From the NCBI RefSeq assembly GCF_900182615.1, contig NZ_FXTE01000015.1:24541-88540 (forward strand): a stretch of 64,000 bases of DNA, given 5' to 3'. The position numbers were made by a program, and so were the translations under genes. Numbering within the stretch: the stretch's first letter is position 1; each line of letters opens with the position of its first letter. The notes under the pieces were generated by a model. It did not search any database. It saw only the letters and a program-made list of their open reading frames with translations, and had not been told where the DNA came from. Below are positions 25,917 through 35,163 of the stretch, piece after piece. The DNA is from Ruegeria faecimaris. Lineage in GTDB: Bacteria; Pseudomonadota; Alphaproteobacteria; Rhodobacterales; Rhodobacteraceae.

Positions 25917-27410
25917 GTGAAAGCAAAGTCAGTTGCCTTGCTGTTCGCACTAGTAGTCGGATCGCAATCTACAGCCCAAGAGTTCAAAGCCGACGTGCCT
26001 GACAATATTCTAACTCCAGACCGAGTCGAGACCCAGACGCTTGGTGATCTTGAATTCTTCGATGGTATGCCATCGCCCGAGACGGTGGAGAAGGTCTTCG
26101 ATAACCTTGATCTGATTAGGGCTACGACGGCGTTCTTAGATGGTATGAAAATCGCTTCGCTTCGGGCTATGTTTCAGGGGTACGAGGACTTAGGCGTCAA
26201 TCCTAATGACGTCGTGATTGCAGAAGACCTGCTGGACGCGCGATCCATCTGGCTGACGCCCAATACCACCACAATCTACATTGGTTCGAATGTCGATATC
26301 TCTGATGGCCCGATGGTGATTGAGGTTCCGGCAGGTCTGCTTGGGTTGCTGGATGATGCCGCATTTGACTACGTGACGGATATCGGGGCGCTCGGCGCGG
26401 ATAAGGGAGAAGGCGGCAAATACCTACTCTTGCACAACGATGATGAAACGCCGGTGCCCGACGGGTTCTTCGAGCTTCGCACCAAGACAAACGAGCACTG
26501 GTTGTTGCTGAGACGCTCACCGGACGCAGACGGAGATACAGCTGGGCCCGTTGCCGAGATCAAGGCGGGTCTGAATGTATATCCGCTTAGTGAAGCAGAT
26601 AATCCACCCGCGGAAACTTTCCTGAATATCTCAGGCGTCCAACACAACACCGTTCACGCGAACAACGAAGACTTTTTTGAAGAGATCCACGTCGCGCTCG
26701 AAAACAATCCAATTGGTGCGTTCAGTCCGGAAATTGTAGGAACGTTTGCTTCCATAGGGATCAGGAAGGGCGAGCCCTTCGAACCCGAAGCCCGTATGCA
26801 GGCCATTTTCAAGGAGGCAGCAGCGATAGCAAACGCCACGGCGCGAGCGATTACGTATGCCTCGCGCGATCCGGGAGTTTTCTTTTATGAAGACCGGCAA
26901 TGGAACTCACCGTTTCAACGTCAGAGCTATCTGTTTCTTGAGGACGGTGCACGCATACTCGATGACCGTTCATACTTTTTCTATATGGCGACGGGCATAA
27001 CGCCTGCGATGACCTCGCCACCGGTCGGTACGGGGTCTGTCTATGCGATGACGGCGCGAGACAACAACGGACAGTACCTGGATGGCTCAAAAACCTACAA
27101 GGTAACTCTCCCGGCACCCGTTCCCGCGAAAAACTTTGCGTCGTTTATGTTGTATAGCGGACAGACACGGTCGATCCTTGAAACTGACCTGGAATCCGGT
27201 GGTATCGACTCTAATCGACCGGGGATAAAGCCGAATGAGGATGGGAGTACCAGCATCTATTTTGGCCCGGAAGCCCCAGAAGGTTGGGAGAACAACTGGA
27301 CGCAAACCATGCCCGGGCAAAGCTTCAACGTGATGATGCGCCTCTACGGACCGCTCGAGCCTTGGTTCGACAAGACCTGGCGTCCTGGTGATCTGGAACT
27401 GGTAGAATAA
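25917..27410 (+). CDS. Exported DUF1254/DUF1214 protein (second of a tandem pair)
   Basis: 497-residue secreted protein, distant paralogue of the preceding gene. I use the GTG at 25917 because GGAGG sits five bases upstream and the resulting N-terminus MKAKSVALLFALVVGSQSTAQ is a clean signal peptide; the ATG 12 bases upstream contains the ribosome site itself. DUF1254 features include TPNTTTIYIGSNVDISDGPMV and EVPAG; the DUF1214 hallmark is SIYFGPEAPEGWENNW near the C-terminus. It differs from its partner in length and sequence enough to suggest separate roles, perhaps a heteromeric surface complex (inference). Confidence 0.87.
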   Translation: MKAKSVALLFALVVGSQSTAQEFKADVPDNILTPDRVETQTLGDLEFFDGMPSPETVEKVFDNLDLIRATTAFLDGMKIASLRAMFQGYEDLGVNPNDVVIAEDLLDARSIWLTPNTTTIYIGSNVDISDGPMVIEVPAGLLGLLDDAAFDYVTDIGALGADKGEGGKYLLLHNDDETPVPDGFFELRTKTNEHWLLLRRSPDADGDTAGPVAEIKAGLNVYPLSEADNPPAETFLNISGVQHNTVHANNEDFFEEIHVALENNPIGAFSPEIVGTFASIGIRKGEPFEPEARMQAIFKEAAAIANATARAITYASRDPGVFFYEDRQWNSPFQRQSYLFLEDGARILDDRSYFFYMATGITPAMTSPPVGTGSVYAMTARDNNGQYLDGSKTYKVTLPAPVPAKNFASFMLYSGQTRSILETDLESGGIDSNRPGIKPNEDGSTSIYFGPEAPEGWENNWTQTMPGQSFNVMMRLYGPLEPWFDKTWRPGDLELVE

Positions 27411-27707
27411 AGCGACAGCCGCGACTATCGGGCGACGCTACTTTTTGGCGTCGTCTTGCATTTTCTTCGGTGTCGGTTTTGGGCTCAAAGCGGTCGTCGG
27501 CGGCGGCGTGTCAGAATGGCGGTCTGGACAGTCTTACGAGGGAGCGTGGTGTGGGGAATGGACTTCTACCGCGGATCTGGACGTACTAGGCAACGCAAGG
27601 AGCGTGCCAACGGATCGAAGGCAAATGTTGTGATAGCACGACATGCTTCACGCCTGTCCTAAGCGGCGCTAGTCTCCCGTCATAGCAACGCTGAAAGGAG
27701 CCGCCCA
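27411..27707. other. Intergenic region with a weak hairpin
   Basis: About 300 bp after the DUF1254 operon. GCGACGC-(9 nt)-GCGTCGT at about 27432-27454 can form a seven-pair stem (one G-U) shortly after the stop; no T-run follows, so termination is uncertain. No supported gene. Confidence 0.35.
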
Positions 27708-27977
27708 ATGTCCCTCTTCTCTAAAATCTTCGGTGGTGGTGAAAAGTCGGAGCCGGAGCCAGTCTCTTACAGAGGGTTCGAAATCTTTCCGGACCTGATG
27801 CCCGAAGGTGGCAAGTACCGCCTTCTAGCCCGTATCGAAAAGACCATCGGCGGAAATCGCAAGACCCATACAGTGATCCGGGCGGATGTTTTTGAGACCC
27901 GGGATCAGGGCGAAAGCTTCAGCATCGCAAAGGCGAAACAGGTGATCGACGAGCAGGGCAACCGCATTTTCGATTAA
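27708..27977 (+). CDS. HlyU family small protein
   Basis: 89-residue cytoplasmic protein with the HlyU family pattern: MSLFSKIFGGG at the N-terminus, YRGFEIFPDLMPEGGKYRLLARIEK in the centre and DVFETRDQGESFSIAKAKQVIDEQG near the end. The Vibrio founder is a winged-helix activator, but these short proteobacterial versions lack an obvious HTH and their role is unknown. AAAGGAG lies seven bases upstream of the ATG. Appears monocistronic. Confidence 0.85.
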   Translation: MSLFSKIFGGGEKSEPEPVSYRGFEIFPDLMPEGGKYRLLARIEKTIGGNRKTHTVIRADVFETRDQGESFSIAKAKQVIDEQGNRIFD

Positions 27978-28193
27978 GCAAACAGACAGCCTAATTTATG
28001 CGATGCAATCGACGGATGGTTCCGCAAATTAGACATCCGCCCCGATCTGGCGAAAGAACGCTAAGCAAGCCAAGCAGTCATTGGAAGTCTTAGATGCCCG
28101 ATACATGCAGCTGCAATCTGGGTCCCAATTTCGTCTATTTTACAGCATGTGCTACCCTGTTGCATTTATCGTATGCAATTGAGGGCTGAAGAT

Positions 28194-28727
28194 ATGTGGA
28201 ACATGGAACAGTTTGTAGCGGACTGCCGGACCGCAGTAGATCAGGACGCGTCTCACAAATCGGTGGCTGAGGTGGTGGACCGGGCGATGCGCGATCCCGC
28301 GGGCGTGACGCAAGCCTTGGGAGAGCCGACCGAAAGCGGTATCTTTCCCATTTACAAGTCAGGTGATCTGACAATCGTCAACGTCGTATGGAAGCCAGGA
28401 ATGACCATAATGCCCCACAATCACGAAATGTGGGCCGTGATCGGTATTTATGGTGGCCGAGAAGATAACATTTTTTGGCGGCGCGTAGCAGATGACCCTA
28501 ACGGACGCATTGAAGCGGCGGGGGCTCGAGCATTGTCGACGGGTGAATATGCTCCGCTTGGTAAGGACCTCATTCACTCGGTTACAAACCCTATCCCCAA
28601 GTTGACCGGAGCAATCCACGTATACGGCGGGGATTTTTTTGAAGCTGAGCGAAGCGAATGGGATCCTGAAAACCTGACGGAACATGCCTATGACATGTCG
28701 AAGGTTCGCGCGTTATTCGAGGACTAG
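28194..28727 (+). CDS. Cupin-fold metalloenzyme, cysteine dioxygenase-like
   Basis: 177-residue single-domain cupin. The metal site is visible as H75 and H77 with E78 in MPHNHEMW, and a distal histidine at H128 (DLIHSV) or H142 (AIHVYGG). Conserved-looking segments YGGREDNIFWRR and PIPKLTGAIHVYGGDFF resemble the thiol-dioxygenase-like (CDO/3MDO) superfamily of predicted metal-dependent enzymes. The ATG at 28194 follows GAGGG by about nine bases. An aldo/keto reductase gene is 125 bp downstream in the same direction. Substrate cannot be determined. Confidence 0.78.
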   Translation: MWNMEQFVADCRTAVDQDASHKSVAEVVDRAMRDPAGVTQALGEPTESGIFPIYKSGDLTIVNVVWKPGMTIMPHNHEMWAVIGIYGGREDNIFWRRVADDPNGRIEAAGARALSTGEYAPLGKDLIHSVTNPIPKLTGAIHVYGGDFFEAERSEWDPENLTEHAYDMSKVRALFED

Positions 28728-28852
28728 TTTGCAGTTTGACAATCTGCGCTGGCAATGCCTTAGGCATGTTCCGTCTATACGTCAGGCTTCGCTGATAGCC
28801 GATTACTATCTCGTTGAATTGACACGGGGTGATGATCTCGGATTATGGACAG

Positions 28853-29920
28853 ATGAGCAAATTACAACGCCCCCCGAAGCCTCGGCCACGCCCATTTCTT
28901 CCTAATCCGGACCGCTACGAGCAAATGGTCTATCGCCGTTGTGGGCAGTCTGGCATAAAGCTACCCGCGATAAGCCTTGGGCTATGGCACAACTTTGGTG
29001 GGGATACCCCGCACCAGACAAAGCGCGATCTCTGCCGCACTGCTTTTGACTTGGGTGTAACGCACTTTGATTTAGCAAATAACTATGGCCCACCACCGGG
29101 ATCGGCGGAAGAAGCATTCGGTGAAATTTTAAAAACTGATTTCGCAGGCTATCGGGACGAACTCATCATATCTACCAAGGCAGGGTATGATATGTGGCCG
29201 GGCCCCTATGGGGAGTGGGGATCACGAAAGTATCTTGTGGCCTCTTGTGATCAGTCGCTCAAGCGGATGGGGTTAGAATACGCAGATATCTTTTATTCCC
29301 ACCGTTACGATCCAGATACCCCTCTGGAAGAAACTATGGGGGCCTTAGACTATATAGTGCGCTCTGGGCGCGCACTTTACGTCGGAGTTTCAAGCTACAA
29401 CTCGCAACGAACGCGCGAAGCGCTGGCCATCTTGAAAGACCTTGGCACGCCGTGCCTGATTCATCAGCCGTCGTATAACCTACTCAACCGTTGGGTTGAG
29501 CGGGACGGGCTGTTGGATACGCTTGACGAATTGAACGTGGGATCGATTGCGTTCACGCCACTTGCCCAGGGTATTTTGACATCGAAGTATCTGAACGGCA
29601 TTCCCGAAGACAGTCGTGCGACCCAAGGCAAGTCTTTATTGGACGGCATGATCAACGAACGTTCATTGACGAGTGTCAGGGCTCTAAACGACATAGCGGC
29701 GTCACGCGGTCAATCATTAGCTCAGATGGCGCTTGCTTGGGTGCTGAGAGGTGACCGGATTACGACAGCCCTTGTTGGCGCTTCGCGACCTGAGCAGATC
29801 GTGGATTGCGTAGGCGCGGTCCAGAATTTGGAATTTACCGAAGCGGAACTCGCTAAGATTGACGAGGTAAGCTCGGAAGAGGAAATCAATCTCTGGGCGC
29901 GATCCTCGGAAATTGAGTAA
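28853..29920 (+). CDS. Aldo/keto reductase, YghZ/GPR-like
   Basis: 355-residue NADPH-dependent aldehyde reductase with the complete AKR tetrad: D73 and Y78 (FDLANNYGPP), K109 (STKAG) and H140 (FYSHRYDP). The PGSAEEAFGEIL and DMWPGPYGEWGSRKYL segments are characteristic of the L-glyceraldehyde-3-phosphate reductase (YghZ) branch. C-terminal GASRPEQI is the phosphate-binding loop. The ATG at 28853 is used; ribosome site is weak, so a later start at MVYRRCGQ (position 25) is possible. Confidence 0.9.
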   Translation: MSKLQRPPKPRPRPFLPNPDRYEQMVYRRCGQSGIKLPAISLGLWHNFGGDTPHQTKRDLCRTAFDLGVTHFDLANNYGPPPGSAEEAFGEILKTDFAGYRDELIISTKAGYDMWPGPYGEWGSRKYLVASCDQSLKRMGLEYADIFYSHRYDPDTPLEETMGALDYIVRSGRALYVGVSSYNSQRTREALAILKDLGTPCLIHQPSYNLLNRWVERDGLLDTLDELNVGSIAFTPLAQGILTSKYLNGIPEDSRATQGKSLLDGMINERSLTSVRALNDIAASRGQSLAQMALAWVLRGDRITTALVGASRPEQIVDCVGAVQNLEFTEAELAKIDEVSSEEEINLWARSSEIE

Positions 29921-30140
29921 GATTGTTGACCACTGATTTTTGGTGCTAGCAGGTTCTTCTGCTTAATCGCATGGCGTTTCTGCTTTGGGCTCGAAGCAGA
30001 CGTTCGGTTAATTCCGCTGAATGTCCGCCTTGCGGACCAAGCCGCCCTCAGATGGTATCGCTTGCATGTCTGCGTTACATTGGAACGGTCGTCGCCTAGA
30101 ACAGCTTGCAATTCTATCGCGACGGAAACCCGAATAGTGG

Positions 30141-31046
30141 ATGTCCATGTCCGACACAATCCTAGCTGCTGAACCAACTATCCGCATTATTGCCTTCCTA
30201 TCCGTCCTGGCGGCGATGGCACTTTGGGAAGTGGCCGCACCCCGGCGAAGTCGGGATATTCCGCGCGTTATCCGATGGACAAACAACCTTGCGCTCGTGG
30301 TGCTCGACACCGCCATCCTGCGGCTGACCTTTCCAATCCTCGCAGTTGGTCTCGCAGCCATGGCCGAGGATCGCGGATGGGGGCTCTTCAATAACATCGA
30401 GGCGCCGGTTTGGGTTGCCATCGTGGTCTCCATGCTGCTTCTAGATCTCGCTATTTATCTTCAGCATGTGATGTTCCACGCCGTACCGGGGCTTTGGCGT
30501 CTGCACCGGATGCATCACGCCGACCTTGATTTTGACGCGACTACTGGCTTGCGTTTCCATCCGGTAGAAATCCTCATCTCGATGGGGATCAAGCTAGCGG
30601 TCGTAGCAACCTTGGGGCCGCCCGCTGTCGCCGTGCTCCTTTTCGAGGTGACCCTGAACGCTACCGCGCTCTTCAATCACGCAAACATTGAATTGCCGCG
30701 TCCGGTGGATCGAATTCTCAGATGGATCGTCGTCACTCCAGACATGCACCGAGTCCACCATTCAGTCGATCCAAGCGAGACCAACTCGAACTTTGGCTTT
30801 AATCTACCGTGGTGGGACCGACTTCTAGGCACTTACGTTGCGCAACCCAAGAAGGGGCACAAAAGCATGGAAATCGGCATCAAGCAGTTTCGCACACGCC
30901 GAGACCTCTGGCTCGACCGAATGCTGATTCAGCCGCTGCGCGGCCCGGCGAGCGGAGGTGCCCTCGACGCCGCGAGCCAACAGATGCGATCTTCATCTGT
31001 CTCGTCCGGGCAAACCAAGCTTGGCAATGACCAAATAGACCAATAG
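30141..31046 (+). CDS. Sterol desaturase/fatty acid hydroxylase family membrane protein
   Basis: 301-residue integral membrane di-iron oxygenase. Hydrophobic helices (residues 13-32, 48-73, 88-107, 145-170) frame the histidine clusters: H109-x3-H113 (HVMFH), H122-x2-HH (HRMHH, 122-126), H140, H180 and H203-x2-HH (HRVHH, 203-207), the classical eight-plus-histidine pattern that binds two irons. Probably hydroxylates or desaturates a lipid or carotenoid. The final ~30 residues are low-complexity and may vary. It stands alone between an AKR gene and a CDF remnant. Confidence 0.88.
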   Translation: MSMSDTILAAEPTIRIIAFLSVLAAMALWEVAAPRRSRDIPRVIRWTNNLALVVLDTAILRLTFPILAVGLAAMAEDRGWGLFNNIEAPVWVAIVVSMLLLDLAIYLQHVMFHAVPGLWRLHRMHHADLDFDATTGLRFHPVEILISMGIKLAVVATLGPPAVAVLLFEVTLNATALFNHANIELPRPVDRILRWIVVTPDMHRVHHSVDPSETNSNFGFNLPWWDRLLGTYVAQPKKGHKSMEIGIKQFRTRRDLWLDRMLIQPLRGPASGGALDAASQQMRSSSVSSGQTKLGNDQIDQ

Positions 31047-31196
31047 CGCTGAACCAAAGACTGCTTTGCCGCGCTTGAGTGTTATGCGCAAGGCTTTAAG
31101 CGTCGGCAGAAAAGTCCGCAAAGTGGACATACATCGCGATATTGCAAATGACCGCGTGGAGCCCATACCTGTGTAGTTTGCCCTCCGCAGCGAATG

Positions 31197-31470
31197 TCAG
31201 CTTGTCCCAGCTGTTCTATGCTCATGCGCTGCTTCCTCGTGCCGTTCCTCAAGAGCCTGACGAATGATCTGGTACGAAGATGACAAGAAGAGGCTTGCCA
31301 TGATCGCAGCAACTATTAGGTCAGGCCAACCTGTTGCCGTGCCCCAGACGCCTAACGCGGCAATCATAACAGCTACGTTGCCGATGGCGTCGTTCCGCGA
31401 GCATAACCAGACTGATCGCACGTTGGCGTCTCCATCCTTGTAGCTAACAAGCAAGAATATGGCTCAAGTT
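31197..31470 (-). pseudogene. C-terminal remnant of a CDF cation efflux transporter
   Basis: About 88 codons encode AIFLLVSYKDGDANVRSVWL followed by CSRNDAIGNVAVMIAALGVWG, the last two-helix part of a cation diffusion facilitator (CzcD/Zn-Co type), with ATGWPDLIVAAIMASLFLSSS and the normal C-terminal helix. Upstream in frame there are two TGA codons within 15 bases of the homology, and the first four helices are missing. The adjoining 31475-31700 stretch has no transporter similarity. This is a dead fragment. Confidence 0.8.
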
Positions 31471-31734
31471 CACTCGAGCGCTCGGCAATGGACCTCGCGA
31501 TCAACGTCGTGGTGAGGTCCATAGCAACCTTCTAAGCCGTGGCCATGCCAATTGCCTTGATGGTGCCTGCCCATGCACCCTGACAATGCAATCACTATGA
31601 CCAAGAATGCCGCTCTGCGCGGGTGCTTGATCCAACAGTTCTGTTCCATGTGCAAACCAACCTAGTAACAATCCGGCTACCTTTGCTTTGACGCAGGTCA
31701 ACACCCCATTGCGGCAGCTTCCAAATAGCGGCAG

Positions 31735-32970
31735 TTAGTCTATCGTGAACAGCTCCTGTCTTTCAGCAACACCGCGCAATCTGTATTGCCCCAGGGAAAC
31801 AAGACTTGGAATGGAGCCCGCCAAGTCACCCGCCACCTTGTCGGAAATAACAATGTTCTGATCAAGCGCACTGCACATACCTAAAATGCGCGAAGTTGTA
31901 TTTACCGCTGGGCCGACCACTGTGAAATCTAAGCGAGACCTACCGCCAATATTGCCGTAAAGAACATCGCCTGCGTGCAACGAAAGAGTGAAGCCGGTCG
32001 TTGGCAAACCATCCGCTTGTCGTCGTTGGTTGAGTTCCTCAAAGGTATCTCGCAACTCCGCTGCCGCGTGAATTGCGAGCCGGCGCGCGTCCGGAACTTG
32101 ATTGATATCGAAGATGGCAAGCATACCGTCTCCCATGAATTTCAGAACGTTACCGCCATTCCGTTCGACCACGTCAACAGCTTCTGCGAAGTAATCGTTT
32201 AGCAATTCTATGATTGAATCTCCCGGAAGCGCTTCTGATAATTTGGTAAATCCTTGCAAATCAAAATACCAAATCACCGCCGAAATCGTTTCGGATGAAC
32301 CTCGTGTGATGTCCCCAGAAAGAACGCGCCTGCTGGCGTCTTTGCCCAAATAAGCGGCGGTTATGTCTTCAGCCATCAGCCTGTTTGCCCCACATTTTAG
32401 CGTCAGGCAAAGCGGAGATATCAGTTGACGCAAACCGTCAAGTTGCTGGCTCGTGAAGCCCCCGCTCACGTCGGTCGTCAATGAAATAATGGCACCTTCC
32501 TCGGCCTGCATTGGGTCAACAGGCATAGCGTTATCCTGTATAAGGAAGAACCGTTTAACAGCGAAGTAGTCTGTGGCACCGCGCTCGCGAAGTTCGTCGA
32601 AGATCGGAAAGTTGAGCGCGGGTTCTTCGACTGTCAGATCTTGTCTGATCTCTTCAACGTTGTTTGCCAAAAGATAATAAATTGGGCTTAGAACGTATTC
32701 CTCAGGCGCATCCGTTCTTCGGACAAAGTTCTCTCGCTCATGACCGCCATCCCTGTGCCAGCGAAAAGCGACAGTCCCAATCTCGGGATGATGAGCGCGA
32801 ACAGTGATGTTTGCTCTTTGAAGCGGAATTCCTGCCGAAACAAGACGGTTGCAGAATGCTTCAAGCCAGAGCTCCACAGGCGCATTCTCTAAGCCCTGTT
32901 GAACCAGCCAATCTGCTATGTCCTGGATGGCGGCAGTCAGTTCCCAGTTTTGGACTAAAGGAGCTGCCAT
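31735..32970 (-). CDS. Soluble class III adenylate/guanylate cyclase
   Basis: 411-residue cytoplasmic protein. The cyclase homology domain is at about 225-400: metal aspartates D237 (WYFDLQGFTKL) and D281 (KFMGDGMLAIF), and the transition-state pair N357 and R361 (VGPAVNTTSRI). The N-terminal ~215 residues look like a regulatory sensor domain seen in many alphaproteobacterial cyclases with no named function. A ribosome site GAGGA lies six bases before the ATG. No transmembrane segment, unlike the two cyclase-TPR proteins later in the window. It presumably makes cAMP in response to a cytoplasmic cue. Confidence 0.9.
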   Translation of the reverse strand: MAAPLVQNWELTAAIQDIADWLVQQGLENAPVELWLEAFCNRLVSAGIPLQRANITVRAHHPEIGTVAFRWHRDGGHERENFVRRTDAPEEYVLSPIYYLLANNVEEIRQDLTVEEPALNFPIFDELRERGATDYFAVKRFFLIQDNAMPVDPMQAEEGAIISLTTDVSGGFTSQQLDGLRQLISPLCLTLKCGANRLMAEDITAAYLGKDASRRVLSGDITRGSSETISAVIWYFDLQGFTKLSEALPGDSIIELLNDYFAEAVDVVERNGGNVLKFMGDGMLAIFDINQVPDARRLAIHAAAELRDTFEELNQRRQADGLPTTGFTLSLHAGDVLYGNIGGRSRLDFTVVGPAVNTTSRILGMCSALDQNIVISDKVAGDLAGSIPSLVSLGQYRLRGVAERQELFTID

Positions 32971-33629
32971 GATGTCCTCTTAATGAGCTATCTGAACAGT
33001 TGGCTCTTAGTCTAATTCACTTCAAGGACACATCAAATTCAATTCTCCCACTGCGCTTGCAGCCCTAAGGTATATGCTGATCTTGTGGCGTATTGCACGC
33101 GCGACACTTGGGCAATGGTCGCAATTCATCAGGAATTGCTGGCGATGTGAGCTGTGGCGCATACCGCAAGACTTTTGCGACTGAGCTCTGCGGGGTATCT
33201 GTGTGATCTGTCGGCGTTGAGGCAACCGAAATACTCAATCTTGCCACTCCAACCGATACAAGACGTGGTGACCGCGTAGACCTTTCAGAAGTCTGGGTTC
33301 AATTTCAGAGCAGCCTGATCAGATCATTTCAATCTTCGCCGTCGGATAAGCGCGGTATTTATTGAAGGTTTAGAGAGAGCTGGTTGGGCGCCCGTCGCCC
33401 AATAGCACAAGGCTGAGAATTCAATCAATGGATTACCCAATGGGCTTCTGTTGCCAAAAAATAGTGCAGACCGACTGCCTCCCATCGCAATACTATGCGA
33501 GCTGTTATGGCATTACACTGACCTGTTAAAAACTTGGGACCAGTGAAAATTCTCAGAATATTCAAAGGGTCTGCTTCGTATGGACTACAGTGAACTCACG
33601 ACGAAGAGCCTCTAGTTGGAGGAGCAAGG
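32971..33629. other. Long intergenic region holding a direct repeat
   Basis: About 660 bp. Apart from the repeat at 33058-33160, I see no supported gene and no terminator. The final 100 bp should contain the promoter of the membrane protein at 33630. Confidence 0.5.
33058..33160. repeat. Near-identical direct repeat, copy 2
   Basis: Matches 13058-13160 with one substitution in the same orientation. It lies 88 bp upstream of the cyclase start codon, in an otherwise empty intergenic region. Open frames across it differ between the two copies' surroundings, so it is probably noncoding or a fragment of a mobile element. Confidence 0.85.
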
Positions 33630-34565
33630 GTGCCGACTAAGTTCGATGGAAGATTGCTCTCTTGGAGTACGGCGTTGGCAATATGTACAACAGCCGTACT
33701 CGTCATACTGCTCGGCGGTCAGGTCGTTGCGTTTGGTGGTATCGCGGCAGTCGGGGGTTATTCAGCTGGTTTTTTAGGGTCTGTCTTTTCTAGTCTTGTT
33801 TCTAACGCCAGAACGTTTGCGATGGTGCTGGTGAGCATACTGTTATGCACACTCTTCCCGCTTCAGTGGATCGCCTTTCTGTGTGGTTTTGTCTTGATTA
33901 GTTGGGCTGCTTTTGAAGGGTACAAGAACGGTGGTTTTGCGACAGTTCCTGCATTGAACGGATTGCTCTTGTACTTACTGATCCCACCCGACGAGCGTAT
34001 TGCCGTTCATGTTTTGGTTTTTCTGGCCGCGGCAACAGTCGGTAGTTTGCTCAGCGCTTGGCTTAACTTGGCGGGTTCAGCAATACGATCTCCCATGACT
34101 TTCAAGGAAGCAATTTCTGTTTGGCTATTCTTAATTGTCGGCATGAGTCTAACGTCGTTTCTCGCTCACGTAATCGGAAACCAAAAATCCTATTGGCTTT
34201 CGTTGTTGTTCGTATTCCGCGTCTTGGCTCCACTTCAAAAAGTGCCTGATGCTGCATTGCGGTTTGGTGTTGGCGTGGCGCTTGGGTCTTTGGCAGCCCT
34301 ATGTTTGGAGTTCAGCGGCTTGTCTCATCAAGGCCTATTGAACCTTGGGTTTGCTTCCGCTGTCATAGGCGTGCACAGAATAGGTGGTAACACGTTATGG
34401 ACCGCGATGTTCTTTACTATTGCCACACTGTTGGTGACGGCCCCAACGCTTGAGTTTGCGGTCTTCCGAATAGAAGCGGCAGCAATGGTAGTCTTCGTAG
34501 TCGGAGGGCTATCATTCCTGATCAGTTGGTGTTGGGAACTGATCGAAAGTCGTTCCGAAAACTAA
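33630..34565 (+). CDS. FUSC-like multi-helix inner-membrane protein
   Basis: 311-residue polytopic membrane protein with two similar halves, each of about five helices. The second half contains the pattern YWLSLLFVFRV...VPDAALRFGVGVALGSLAA, similar to the FUSC (fusaric acid resistance/aromatic acid exporter) repeat in which a conserved R-x-x-G-x-x-x-G follows a YW helix. It lacks the cytoplasmic domain of full-size FUSC proteins, so it may be a short exporter. The GTG start at 33630 follows GGAGGAG. No efflux partners (MFP or outer-membrane factor) are nearby. Family call is moderate. Confidence 0.65.
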   Translation: MPTKFDGRLLSWSTALAICTTAVLVILLGGQVVAFGGIAAVGGYSAGFLGSVFSSLVSNARTFAMVLVSILLCTLFPLQWIAFLCGFVLISWAAFEGYKNGGFATVPALNGLLLYLLIPPDERIAVHVLVFLAAATVGSLLSAWLNLAGSAIRSPMTFKEAISVWLFLIVGMSLTSFLAHVIGNQKSYWLSLLFVFRVLAPLQKVPDAALRFGVGVALGSLAALCLEFSGLSHQGLLNLGFASAVIGVHRIGGNTLWTAMFFTIATLLVTAPTLEFAVFRIEAAAMVVFVVGGLSFLISWCWELIESRSEN

Positions 34566-35163
34566 AACCGCAAATCTTCCCCCTTTTTTGATACCCCCAA
34601 CATCTTCTTCGGAGAATGACCGCATGGCGGATGCGGGCAAATGGCCAAGAAGTCTTGTAGGTGCTCAAAGCTCTCCAGCGCGCCATATTCCAATCAGTTT
34701 TTTGATCTTAACCCTTGCTCTACTTCCGAGCCAGCGAAGCTTAGGCCCAGAATACTGAGAACATAGACTTCTGTTGCGACCTGTACGCAATACTGTGCAA
34801 AGTCAGCTTTCTGCGCATTTCTGTCATTGGGGCATCGATCAGCATCGGTCAAAGTGGGCTCGATGCGGCCATTCTCCGCGGCTTGCATGTTTGGCAGGTC
34901 CAGCCCAATCCGGACACTTAATCCAAGACTTTGCAATTCCGACTTGCGGACAAAACTGACCTTGGCGTCTACACCTTCGCTGACGCAGGATCCACCGCAC
35001 TGGCAGCAACAGCTCTTCCCTTCAACAGGGAAAATCGCCAAAGCGGCCGTTCCACAACGGGCTTTGGAGCTCCTTGATCGCTCTTTGACCAGACGGCGCT
35101 CTGGCATGGAAACAAAGGGGCTTGGCTCAGCGCATAACCAAAGCTAGCGAATAGGCGTCAGGA
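34566..35163. other. Intergenic region with a short dispersed repeat
   Basis: About 600 bp between convergent genes. A minus-strand frame of 137 codons crosses it but has biased composition and no family resemblance. The region contains one copy of the ~35-bp dispersed repeat (34793-34828). Confidence 0.5.
34793..34828. repeat. Dispersed ~35-bp intergenic repeat, copy 1
   Basis: Reads TGCAAAGTCAGC then TTTCTGCGCAT and TTCTGTCATT. It aligns with 43302-43339 and 60158-60195 in the same orientation with a few mismatches. All three lie in intergenic DNA. Confidence 0.6.

Noticed and set aside
27432..27454. Hairpin after the DUF1254 operon as a Rho-independent terminator
   Set aside because: Stem is only seven pairs with a G-U and no T-run follows; kept only as a weak hairpin.
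31470..31655. Histidine-rich 61-codon minus-strand frame with a lipobox-like LSGC
   Set aside because: Attractive beside a CDF remnant, but no ribosome site and it abuts decayed DNA; probably chance.
34694..35107. 137-codon minus-strand frame
   Set aside because: Lies in DNA containing a dispersed intergenic repeat, has no ribosome site or recognisable domain.
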